Translations under genes and position numbers: made by a program
Part shown: positions 46,629-54,499 of the stretch, piece after piece
Numbering within the stretch: position 1 is the stretch's first letter
How the letters are laid out: each line of letters opens with the position of its first letter
Notes under the pieces: generated by a model
Told to the model about the DNA's origin: nothing
What the model saw: the letters and a program-made list of their open reading frames with translations, nothing else
The model's database searches: none
DNA from: Caballeronia sp. dw_276
Lineage (GTDB): Bacteria > Pseudomonadota > Gammaproteobacteria > Burkholderiales > Burkholderiaceae
Direction of reading: 5' to 3'
DNA: 64,000 nucleotides
Assembly (NCBI RefSeq): GCF_018449635.1
Contig: NZ_JAAVUV010000001.1
Span: forward strand, 124,001 to 188,000

Positions 46629-48098
46629 TCAGAACACAGGTTGGTAGGGACCCATCTCAACTTGAACGGATTTGATGCTCGTGTAGTGCTCGAGCGTGGT
46701 GATGCCGTTTTCGCGTCCAACGCCCGATTGCTTGTAGCCGCCAACGGGCATTTCCGCAGGCGATTCGCCCCACGTATTGATCCAGCAGATGCCAGCCTGG
46801 ATTGCGTGGATCACGCGATGCGCACGCGCAAGATTCTCGGTGACCACACCTGCCGCCAATCCATACGATGTTGCATTCGCCCGGTCGATTACTTCGGTTT
46901 CCTCATCGAAGCTCAGGATGCTCATGACAGGCCCGAAGATTTCTTCGCGCACGATGCGCATGCCATCTTGGCAATCGGTGAAGACGGTCGGTTCGACATA
47001 TTGTCCTTGAGCGAATGCACCATGCGCGATCCGCGATCCGCCCGCCAGCAGCCGTGCCCCCTCTTTCTTGCCGCTTTCGATAAACCCAAGCACCTTGTGC
47101 AACTGTGCCGCGCTGACCAGCGGTCCGAAATTGGTGTTGGCGTCTGTTGGCGATCCAATACGAATGCGCTTGATGCGTTCTAGAACGAGTGCTTCGAATT
47201 GCGCATATACCGTGCGCTGGACAAATACGCGCGTGCCGTTTGTGCAAACCTGGCCTGAGCTGAAGAAGTTGGCGCTCATGGCAATGTCTGCGGCGCGTTC
47301 TAGATTGGCGTCATCGAAAACAATCAGGGGCGACTTGCCGCCAAGTTCCATCGTGACTTCTTTCAACGATGAATCGCCGGCCATCGACATGACTTTCTTG
47401 CCGGTTTCCACACCGCCCGTGAACGATATCTTCGCTATGTCAGGATGTGCCGCGAGCATCGCGCCGACGCGGCCGTCGCCTTGCACAACATTGAATACTC
47501 CTGCAGGAACCCCGGCTTCCGTGAAGATCTCGGCAAGCTTCAACGTGCTCAACGGCGTGACCTCGCTCGGCTTGAAGATCATCGCGTTGCCGGCGGCGAG
47601 GGCGGGCGCTGCCTTCCAGCACGCGATCTGGATCGGGTAGTTCCATGCGCCGATTCCCGCGCAAACGCCGAGCGGTTCGCGCCGCGTATATACGAACGAT
47701 GTCGGGCGCAGCGGGATCTGCCTGCCTTCTATGGCCGTTGCGAGTCCGGCGTAGTACTCGATCACATCGGCGCCCGTGACGATATCCACTGCGCTTGTTT
47801 CCGCGACCGGCTTGCCTGTGTCGCGTGTTTCGAGCGCGGCAAGCTCGTCGTTGCGATCACGAAGGATTTGCACCGCACGACGCAGGACGCGCGAGCGCTG
47901 CATGGCGGTCATGGCAGCCCATTCACGCTGGCCGTCATGCGCCGATCGCACGGCGCGATCGATATCGGCTTCGCTCGCCTGTTGCACGCTTGCAAGCGTT
48001 TCGCCGGTGGCCGGATCGATGGTGTCGAAGGTTTCGCCGCTGGTGGCGTCGACGTAAGCGCCGCCAATGTACAAGCGCTGCAATTCGAATGCGGGCAT
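46629..48098 (-). CDS. betB: Betaine aldehyde dehydrogenase
   Basis: A 489-residue aldehyde dehydrogenase. Typical segments are the N-terminal [55 protein letters not shown], catalytic Glu in [15 protein letters not shown] and catalytic Cys in [16 protein letters not shown]. It oxidises betaine aldehyde to glycine betaine with NAD(P). ATG 48098 begins the conserved [13 protein letters not shown]; the frame extends upstream through betI but that part is shadow. Confidence 0.95.
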   Translation of the reverse strand: MPAFELQRLYIGGAYVDATSGETFDTIDPATGETLASVQQASEADIDRAVRSAHDGQREWAAMTAMQRSRVLRRAVQILRDRNDELAALETRDTGKPVAETSAVDIVTGADVIEYYAGLATAIEGRQIPLRPTSFVYTRREPLGVCAGIGAWNYPIQIACWKAAPALAAGNAMIFKPSEVTPLSTLKLAEIFTEAGVPAGVFNVVQGDGRVGAMLAAHPDIAKISFTGGVETGKKVMSMAGDSSLKEVTMELGGKSPLIVFDDANLERAADIAMSANFFSSGQVCTNGTRVFVQRTVYAQFEALVLERIKRIRIGSPTDANTNFGPLVSAAQLHKVLGFIESGKKEGARLLAGGSRIAHGAFAQGQYVEPTVFTDCQDGMRIVREEIFGPVMSILSFDEETEVIDRANATSYGLAAGVVTENLARAHRVIHAIQAGICWINTWGESPAEMPVGGYKQSGVGRENGITTLEHYTSIKSVQVEMGPYQPVF

Positions 48099-48109
48099 GG
48101 CGTGATCCT

Positions 48110-48709
48110 TTAGGTAAAAGTGCGGCCGCGTGTCTCGAGCACGAGGTCGATGTAGTCGTTGGCGAGCCGAACCGCGGCCTTGGTGTCGAAGGGGTCTCCC
48201 GACAATGCCCCGCGCAACCATAAGCCGTCGATCAGCGCAGCCAGGCCGCTTGCAGCACGACGCGCTGCAACACGCGGTAGAACCTTGGAGAAATCGGCGC
48301 ACAGGTTGGAGTAGAGACGGCGCGTATTGATGCGTTGAAGGCGCTGCAGTTGGGGTTTGTGCATGCTTTCCGACCAGAAAGCAAGCCACGTCTTTGTTAC
48401 CGGATTGCTGACCTGCGCTGCATCGAAATTCGCGGCCACGACGGCACGCAGACGTGCCCGCGGTTCGTCTTTCGCAAGCCGGCGTTTGCGCGAAGTCGCG
48501 TTCCACAAGTCGCGCAGAACGTGCCGCATGGTTGCTTCGAGCAGGCCGTCCTTGTCGCCGAAATAATGGCTGACGATACCCGTCGAAATGCTTGCACGCT
48601 GTGCGACGGATGCGAGCGTGGTGCCGGGAAGACCCGAGTGGTCGATCGTAAGCAGGGTCGCATCAATTAGCTGCGCTCGGCGGATTTCGCGCATTCCAAG
48701 CTTGGGCAT
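48110..48709 (-). CDS. betI: TetR-family repressor BetI
   Basis: A 199-residue TetR protein, starting [19 protein letters not shown] with helix-turn-helix [28 protein letters not shown] and a BetI C-terminal domain ([16 protein letters not shown]). BetI represses the bet genes and is released by choline. ATG 48709 follows GGAGAACGTCA. A palindrome overlapping its own promoter lies just upstream (48766-48779). Confidence 0.93.
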   Translation of the reverse strand: MPKLGMREIRRAQLIDATLLTIDHSGLPGTTLASVAQRASISTGIVSHYFGDKDGLLEATMRHVLRDLWNATSRKRRLAKDEPRARLRAVVAANFDAAQVSNPVTKTWLAFWSESMHKPQLQRLQRINTRRLYSNLCADFSKVLPRVAARRAASGLAALIDGLWLRGALSGDPFDTKAAVRLANDYIDLVLETRGRTFT

Positions 48710-48749
48710 TGACGTTCTCCAGATAGCGGTTACCAGATGCGTGATCCGA

Positions 48750-48779
48750 ATGCTATGAATTTTATATTGAACGGTCAAT
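48750..48779 (-). promoter_or_regulatory. betIBA promoter overlapped by a BetI-type operator palindrome
   Basis: Read on the minus strand, -35 TTGACC (48773-48778) and -10 TAGCAT (48750-48755) are exactly 17 bases apart. ATTGA-ACGG-TCAAT (48766-48779 on the plus strand) is an inverted repeat with 5-base arms that covers the -35, a site where BetI would block RNA polymerase. BetI operators in other bacteria are also AT-rich palindromes with TTGA/TCAA arms. Confidence 0.65.
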
Positions 48780-48796
48780 CAATAAAAAACCGCGAT

Positions 48797-48811
48797 GTCG
48801 GTTCCAGCCAA
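48797..48811 (+). promoter_or_regulatory. Candidate regulon element between betIBA and fdhA
   Basis: GTCGGTTCCAGCCAA fits GTCGGNNNNNGNCAA, found also before glyA (51439) and, reversed, before sdaA (25594). It lies 18 bases upstream of the betI -35 and 108 bases before fdhA, so it could act on either direction. A hairpin in the fdhA leader (GCACGGC 48872-48878 with GCCGTGC 48886-48892) is a separate feature. Confidence 0.35.
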
Positions 48812-48919
48812 ACCCGTGTCGCGTTGGAGGCGCATCTCTGGTGCAAGTCGGGACTACGCTCGTAAGACGGTGCACGGCGTGGTCAGCCGTGCGGATCGTC
48901 CACGAGAAAGGAGACAAGC

Positions 48920-50119
48920 ATGAGCAACAATCGCGGTGTTGTGTATTTAGGGCAGGGCAAAGTGGAAGTGCAATCCATCGACTATCCGAAGATGGTCGAT
49001 CCGGGCGGCCGGCAAATTGGCCACGGCGTGATTCTCAAGGTCGTTACAACGAACATTTGCGGGTCCGACCAGCACATGGTGCGTGGCCGCACGACCGCTC
49101 AAGTCGGGCTCGTGCTCGGACACGAAATCACGGGTGAAGTGATTGAAGTCGGTCGCGACGTGGAGACATTGAAGATTGGTGATTTGGTTTCCGTGCCGTT
49201 CAACGTGGCATGCGGACGTTGCCCGACATGCAAGGCGCAGAACACAGGCGTATGCCTGAACGTGAACCCATCGCGTGCGGGCGGCGCATACGGTTACGTG
49301 GACATGGGCGGCTGGATTGGCGGTCAGGCCGAATACGTCATGGTTCCTTACGCCGATTTCAATCTGCTGAAGTTTCCCGATCGCGATCGGGCGATGTCGA
49401 AGATTCGGGACCTCACGTGCCTCTCCGACATCTTGCCGACGGGTTATCACGGCGCCGTGATGGCGGGCGTGAAACCGGGATCGACTGTTTATATCGCGGG
49501 GGCGGGACCGGTGGGGATGGCTGCCGCGGCATCGGCGCGTCTGCTTGGCGCGGCTGTCACGATCGTCGGCGATATGAACGAAGAGCGTCTTGCGCACGCG
49601 CGCAAGGTGGGCTTCGAGACGGTGGATCTATCGAAGGATGCGACGCTCAGTGAACAGATCGCGGCGATTCTCGGCACGCCCGAAGTGGATTGCGCGGTTG
49701 ATTGCGTCGGCTTCGAAGCGCATGGCACCGGCAGCAGCGGACATCAACAGGAAGCGCCCGCAACGGTGTTGAACTCGCTGATGGAGATTACGCGGGTAGC
49801 GGGCGCAATCGGGATCCCGGGCCTCTATGTCACGGACGATCCTGGCGCCGCCGATGCAGCCGCGAAAAAGGGCGCGTTGAGCATCCGCTTCGGTTTGGGT
49901 TGGGCGAAGTCGCATTCGTTCTTCACCGGGCAGACGCCTGTGATGAAGTACAACCAGAACCTGATGCAGGCGATCTTGTGGGACCGCTTGCCGATTGCGG
50001 ATATTGTGAACGTGTCGGTGGTGACGCTCGATCAGGCGCCGGATGGGTATCGTCAATTCGATGGCGGTGCGCCGCGCAAGTTCGTGATCGATCCGCACGG
50101 GTTGTTGAAAGCCGCTTGA
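48920..50119 (+). CDS. fdhA: Glutathione-independent formaldehyde dehydrogenase
   Basis: A 399-residue zinc-dependent medium-chain dehydrogenase of the P. putida type, which oxidises formaldehyde to formate with tightly bound NAD. Catalytic zinc ligands are in NICGSDQHMVRGR and GLVLGHEITGEV, the structural zinc Cys cluster is CGRCPTCKAQNTGVC, and the NAD motif is VYIAGAGPVGMAAAASA. It removes formaldehyde released by the demethylation of betaine, dimethylglycine and sarcosine, which explains its location between the bet genes and the glyA-dgc-gbc operon. A clear AAGGAG precedes the start. Confidence 0.93.
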   Translation: MSNNRGVVYLGQGKVEVQSIDYPKMVDPGGRQIGHGVILKVVTTNICGSDQHMVRGRTTAQVGLVLGHEITGEVIEVGRDVETLKIGDLVSVPFNVACGRCPTCKAQNTGVCLNVNPSRAGGAYGYVDMGGWIGGQAEYVMVPYADFNLLKFPDRDRAMSKIRDLTCLSDILPTGYHGAVMAGVKPGSTVYIAGAGPVGMAAAASARLLGAAVTIVGDMNEERLAHARKVGFETVDLSKDATLSEQIAAILGTPEVDCAVDCVGFEAHGTGSSGHQQEAPATVLNSLMEITRVAGAIGIPGLYVTDDPGAADAAAKKGALSIRFGLGWAKSHSFFTGQTPVMKYNQNLMQAILWDRLPIADIVNVSVVTLDQAPDGYRQFDGGAPRKFVIDPHGLLKAA

Positions 50120-50162
50120 GGCTTGGGGCCTAAGGGCGTCGAATAAGGCTATGGATAAGGGC

Positions 50163-51173
50163 TTATGCGGCGCTCTGAACAATTGCCATCGAAGGAACAA
50201 CGGCAAGCGGCGGCAACTGGCGACGGCGTTCGCGAGTGGGCGCCGTGCCAAACGCATCGCGATAGCTCTTGCTGAAATGGCACGCGGACTGAAATCCGCA
50301 CGCCATCGTGATGTGCATGATCGACATGTCGGTCTGTAGCAGCAACTCGCGCGCGCGCCGCAACCTTAACGTGAGGTAATAGTGCGTAGGCGTCATGCCA
50401 AGATGTTCGCGAAACAACCGCTGCAATTGCCGCTGTGACATCCCCGCGAGCCGCGCGAGTTCCTCCCGCGACAACGGCTCTTCAATGTTGTTCTCCATCA
50501 GCGAAATCACTTCAAACAGCGACTTGTTCGCCGACCCGAGGCGCGCAACCAGCGGCATGCGTTGCTGTGCGCTTGTATCGCGCACGTGCTCCACGATGAA
50601 CTGCTCCGCGATCTGCGTGACCTTCGCAGATCCTACACGGGTGGCGATGAGGTTCAGCATCATGTCGAGTGGTGCGACGCCGCCGGTACACGTCACACGA
50701 TCCCGGTCGATAACAAACAACTCCTTGAGAAAGCGCGTATCGGGGAATTCTTCCTTCAGCGCCGACATGTTTTCCCAGTGGATCGCACACGCATACCCGG
50801 CGAGCAGACCGGCGCGTGCAAGTGCGTATGTGCCGGTGCAAAGACTGCCGAGCGCGCTGCCCAGACGTGCAAAACGGCGCAACGCGGCAAGATGCGCCGC
50901 CGTGGTTTCGCGTTGCACATCGATACCGCCAACCACGAACACGATGTCCGGCTGCCCGACGCAATCGACCGCGCCCGTATCCACGGAAAGACCATTGCTC
51001 GCTGACACGGGGCCGCCTTCGGGACTCACGATGGACCACGTGTAAAGCTTCTGCCCCGTCAGATAGTTCGCCATGCGCAGCACTTCGATGGCGTTGGTGA
51101 ACGCGATCATCGTGAAGTTTGGCAGCGGCATGAACGCGAAGTGCGCGAGCGACGCGGTGCGATCGGGGGACAT
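50163..51173 (-). CDS. GlxA/GbdR-like AraC-family regulator with DJ-1/PfpI domain (second copy)
   Basis: A 336-residue protein with the same architecture as the regulator at 21424 and strong similarity to it (PNFTMIAFTNAIEVLRMANY, VIDRDRVTCTGGVAPLDMMLNL, then LSREELARLAGMSQRQLQRLFR and ITMACGFQSACHFSKSYR). It is divergent from glyA and close to the dgc/gbc operon, so it is the best candidate for a GbdR-type activator of glycine-betaine catabolism. The frame is open to an ATG at 51257, but AAGGAA precedes ATG 51173, and the copy at 21424 has no matching N-terminal extension. Confidence 0.86.
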   Translation of the reverse strand: MSPDRTASLAHFAFMPLPNFTMIAFTNAIEVLRMANYLTGQKLYTWSIVSPEGGPVSASNGLSVDTGAVDCVGQPDIVFVVGGIDVQRETTAAHLAALRRFARLGSALGSLCTGTYALARAGLLAGYACAIHWENMSALKEEFPDTRFLKELFVIDRDRVTCTGGVAPLDMMLNLIATRVGSAKVTQIAEQFIVEHVRDTSAQQRMPLVARLGSANKSLFEVISLMENNIEEPLSREELARLAGMSQRQLQRLFREHLGMTPTHYYLTLRLRRARELLLQTDMSIMHITMACGFQSACHFSKSYRDAFGTAPTRERRRQLPPLAVVPSMAIVQSAA

Positions 51174-51590
51174 GAGAGGAATGATTCCTTCGAATCGTGG
51201 GTTGCTGTGTCGTGGGGACACGACTATGGACATTTTGTAGATGTTTGCAACTAGCATGCCATCAGGCTAAACCCTATCGGCATTGAAGCTTACGCAAATG
51301 TAAGTCCCGATAGCGCACCGGGACGGGGATAACGCATTGGTCGCGCACCGCACGAGAGCGCGAAATCTCCGCCGCAGTGCAGCAACTCTCCGCCTAGCTC
51401 AAAGCGCCCGATGCGACTTGTGTAAAACGGACGCTCATGTCGGAAAAGGCCAAGAACACGTCTAAATTCATAAATTGGCGGATTGGGTGAAAGTCAAGAA
51501 TAGACGCATCGGGAAGTGCTTTTTGAATGCTTCGGCATGGCAAATCCACTTTTCAAAATACGACTTGTCCCCGAACCCACGGATGCTTCA
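51174..51590. other. Control region between the GbdR-like gene and glyA
   Basis: No gene in about 417 bases. The notable element is GTCGGAAAAGGCCAA (51439-51453), followed by two TAAATT hexamers (51463-51468, 51471-51476) that could serve as -10 for glyA; the leader to ATG 51591 would then be about 110 bases. The half nearer the regulator shows nothing I can assign. Confidence 0.5.
51439..51476 (+). promoter_or_regulatory. Candidate activator site and promoter of the glyA-dgc-gbc operon
   Basis: GTCGGAAAAGGCCAA (51439-51453) matches GTCGGNNNNNGNCAA and shares 13 of 16 bases with the reversed element before sdaA (including the flanking G). It lies where the -35 of a promoter using TAAATT (51471-51476) as -10 would be. 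Confidence 0.4.
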
Positions 51591-52880
51591 ATGTCAAACT
51601 CCACCACCCGTCCCGCCGCGCCTTTCTTCGACGAACCGCTTGCCACTCGCGACGCGCCCGTGCGCAGCGCCATTCTCAAAGAGCTCGAGCGCCAGCAGTC
51701 GCAGATCGAGCTGATTGCGTCGGAAAACATCGTGTCGCGCGCGGTGCTCGAGGCGCAAGGTTCGGTGCTGACGAACAAGTACGCGGAAGGGTATCCGGGC
51801 AAGCGGTATTACGGTGGTTGTGAATTCGTCGATGAAATCGAAACGCTTGCGATCGATCGTGTGAAGCAAATCTTCAACGCTCAGTTCGCTAACGTGCAGC
51901 CGCATTCAGGCGCCCAGGCAAACGGTGCTGTCATGCTCGCGCTGACCAAACCTGGCGACACGGTGCTCGGCATGTCGCTCGACGCGGGTGGTCACCTGAC
52001 GCATGGCGCGAAGCCTGCGATCTCGGGCAAGTGGTTCAACGCGGTCCAGTATGGCGTGAGCCGCGAGACCATGTTGATCGACTACGAGCAGATCGAAGAA
52101 CTCGCAATGCAGCACAAGCCGACGTTGCTGATTGCGGGCTTCTCGGCTTATCCGCGTGAACTGGATTTCGCGCGGCTGCGTGCCATCGCCGATAAAGCCG
52201 GTTCCAAGCTGATGGTCGACATGGCGCACATCGCGGGTGTGATCGCGGCGGGCCGCCATCAAAATCCGGTCGAACATGCGCACGTGGTGACGTCGACCAC
52301 GCACAAGACCTTGCGTGGTCCGCGCGGCGGATTCGTGCTGACCAACGACGAAGACATTGCCAAGAAGATCAATTCCGCGGTCTTCCCGGGCCTCCAGGGC
52401 GGTCCACTCATGCATGTGATCGCCGGTAAGGCCGTGGCCTTCGGCGAGGCGTTGCAGCCTTCGTTCAAGACGTATATCGACAATGTGCTGGCGAATGCCA
52501 AGGCGCTTGGCGAAGTGCTGAAGGCGGGTGGCGTGGATCTCGTAACAGGCGGTACGGATAACCACTTGCTCCTTGTCGATCTGCGGCCGAAGGGTTTGAA
52601 GGGCAATCAGGTCGAGCACGCGCTGGAACGCGCCGGCATCACATGCAACAAGAACGGCATCCCATTCGATCCGGAAAAGCCCACTGTCACCTCGGGCGTG
52701 CGCCTTGGTACGCCGGCCGGCACGACGCGCGGCTTTGGCGCGGCTGAGTTCCGCGATATCGGCCGCCTGATCGTGGAAGTGTTCGACGCGCTGCGCGACC
52801 ACCCGGAAGGCCATGCCGATACTGAATATCGCGTGCGCCGCGAGATCTTCGCACTGTGCGAACGCTTCCCCATTTATTGA
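51591..52880 (+). CDS. glyA: Serine hydroxymethyltransferase
   Basis: A 429-residue PLP enzyme: [39 protein letters not shown], the PLP Lys in [16 protein letters not shown], and the C-terminal [17 protein letters not shown]. It interconverts glycine plus methylene-THF with serine, taking up the glycine and one-carbon unit made by sarcosine oxidase. I chose ATG 51591; an upstream ATG at 51537 in the same frame is less likely. It heads the operon that runs to gbcB. Confidence 0.93.
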   Translation: MSNSTTRPAAPFFDEPLATRDAPVRSAILKELERQQSQIELIASENIVSRAVLEAQGSVLTNKYAEGYPGKRYYGGCEFVDEIETLAIDRVKQIFNAQFANVQPHSGAQANGAVMLALTKPGDTVLGMSLDAGGHLTHGAKPAISGKWFNAVQYGVSRETMLIDYEQIEELAMQHKPTLLIAGFSAYPRELDFARLRAIADKAGSKLMVDMAHIAGVIAAGRHQNPVEHAHVVTSTTHKTLRGPRGGFVLTNDEDIAKKINSAVFPGLQGGPLMHVIAGKAVAFGEALQPSFKTYIDNVLANAKALGEVLKAGGVDLVTGGTDNHLLLVDLRPKGLKGNQVEHALERAGITCNKNGIPFDPEKPTVTSGVRLGTPAGTTRGFGAAEFRDIGRLIVEVFDALRDHPEGHADTEYRVRREIFALCERFPIY

Positions 52881-52915
52881 TTAATTGATTACGTCCTCCC
52901 ATTCTGGAGCATGAG

Positions 52916-53887
52916 ATGAGCACATTGCACGACACCAGCATCATCATTGACGGGTTGAACATTTCGAAGTTCGAGCCTTCAGTGTTCGAGGACATGAGAA
53001 AGGGCGGCGTGACCGCGGTGAACTGCACCGTGTCGGTTTGGGAGAGCTTTCAGAAGACCGTAGACAACATTGCTGAAATGCGCCAGATGATGCGCGAACA
53101 CAGCGATATTCTCACGCTCGTGCGCACCACGGACGACATTCGCCGCGCGAAGAAAGAGAACAAGACCGGCATCATTTTTGGTTTCCAGAACGCGCATGCG
53201 TTCGAGGACAACCTGGGTTATATCGAAACGTTCAAGCAGCTTGGCGTGAACGTCGTGCAGCTTTGCTACAACACGCAAAACCTGGTTGGTACGGGATGTT
53301 ACGAGCGCGATGGCGGCCTGTCTGGTTTCGGCCGGGAAGTGATCCAGGAGATGAATCGCGTCGGCATCATGGTCGATCTTTCGCATGTTGGCGGCAAGAC
53401 TTCTTCCGAAGCAATCGCGGCATCGACCAAGCCGGTGTGCTATTCGCATTGCTGTCCTTCGGGCCTGAAAGAACACCCGCGCAACAAGACCGACGAGCAG
53501 CTCAAGGAAATCGTCGATGCAGGCGGTTTTGTCGGCGTGACGATGTTCGCGCCGTTCCTCAAGCGCGGCCCGGATGCAACCGTCGAGGACTATCTCGAAG
53601 CCATCGAATACGTGGTGGATCTGATTGGCGAAGACAACGTAGGCATTGGTACGGACTTCACGCAAGGCTATAGCACGGAATTCTTCGACTGGATCACGCA
53701 CGACAAGGGCCGTTATCGTCAATTGACGAATTTCGGCAAGGTCGTGAACCCGGAAGGAATCCGAACGATTGGTGAATTCCCGAACCTGACCGCCGCGATG
53801 GAACGCGCCGGCTGGAGCGAGTCGCGCATCAAGAAGGTCATGGGCGAAAACTGGGTACGCGTGTTCGACAGCGTCTGGAACGTCTAA
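52916..53887 (+). CDS. M19 (membrane dipeptidase) family protein with degraded metal site
   Basis: A 323-residue TIM-barrel protein of the renal dipeptidase family. Positions that bind the two zincs in active M19 enzymes are partly lost: the HxD of xDGHxD is L14-N-I16 (IDGLNISKF) and the bridging Glu is Q91 (FGFQNAHAF). H157 (DLSHVG), H178 (CYSHC), R189 (HPRNKTDE) and D247 (GIGTDF) are kept. Hydrolysis of dipeptides by the known two-zinc mechanism therefore seems unlikely. It sits between glyA and dgcA, where relatives occur in pseudomonad betaine gene sets, so a role in that pathway is likely but undefined. Confidence 0.88.
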   Translation: MSTLHDTSIIIDGLNISKFEPSVFEDMRKGGVTAVNCTVSVWESFQKTVDNIAEMRQMMREHSDILTLVRTTDDIRRAKKENKTGIIFGFQNAHAFEDNLGYIETFKQLGVNVVQLCYNTQNLVGTGCYERDGGLSGFGREVIQEMNRVGIMVDLSHVGGKTSSEAIAASTKPVCYSHCCPSGLKEHPRNKTDEQLKEIVDAGGFVGVTMFAPFLKRGPDATVEDYLEAIEYVVDLIGEDNVGIGTDFTQGYSTEFFDWITHDKGRYRQLTNFGKVVNPEGIRTIGEFPNLTAAMERAGWSESRIKKVMGENWVRVFDSVWNV

Positions 53888-53914
53888 AGCCCTCATCCCT
53901 AGGAAGACAAAACA

Positions 53915-54451
53915 ATGCAACCGCAACTACCTATTGACGTCGATCCGGAAACCGGCGTCTGGACGACCGACTCGCTTCCCATGCTGTACGTCCCGCGCCA
54001 TTTCTTCACGAACAATCATCTTGCCGTTGAAGAAGCGCTTGGCCGCGAAGTGTATGCGAAAAGCCTGTACACGGCGGGCCACAAGTCGGCGTATCACTGG
54101 TGCGACAAGGAAGCCAAGCAGCATGGCATCAGCGGCATGGCAGTGTTCGAACATTATCTGAAGCGTTTGTCGCAGCGCGGCTGGGGCTTGTTCTCGATCG
54201 TGAAGAGCGATCCGGCTGCATCGACGGCAACCGTGCACTTGCATAACTCGTCGTTCGTGCTCGCGCAGCCAGGCAAGGAAGGAAAGCTTTGCTACATGTT
54301 CGCCGGCTGGTTTTCAGGTGCGATGGACTGGGTCAACGACACTGCGCCGGAAGGCGCGAAGAAGGGCCCGAAATCCTTCTCGGTCGAAACGCAATGCGCC
54401 GCGGAAGGTTTTCCGCATTGCGTGTTCGAAGTGACGCCGTTGGCAGCGTGA
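53915..54451 (+). CDS. V4R-domain protein (DUF5943-like) of the dimethylglycine operon
   Basis: A 178-residue protein with an N-terminal MLYVPRHFFTNN-type segment and a V4R (4-vinyl-reductase-like) domain ending in the two-cysteine pattern VETQCAAEGFPHCVFEV. V4R domains bind small ligands or metals in sensors and reductases. It lies 27 bases after the M19-like gene and 48 bases before dgcA, and I believe similar proteins accompany dgcA elsewhere. No enzymatic role is known to me. Confidence 0.78.
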   Translation: MQPQLPIDVDPETGVWTTDSLPMLYVPRHFFTNNHLAVEEALGREVYAKSLYTAGHKSAYHWCDKEAKQHGISGMAVFEHYLKRLSQRGWGLFSIVKSDPAASTATVHLHNSSFVLAQPGKEGKLCYMFAGWFSGAMDWVNDTAPEGAKKGPKSFSVETQCAAEGFPHCVFEVTPLAA

Positions 54452-54499
54452 ACGCATAGCAAGCCGCACAGTACATAGATAAACCCGAGGTCGACCGCG

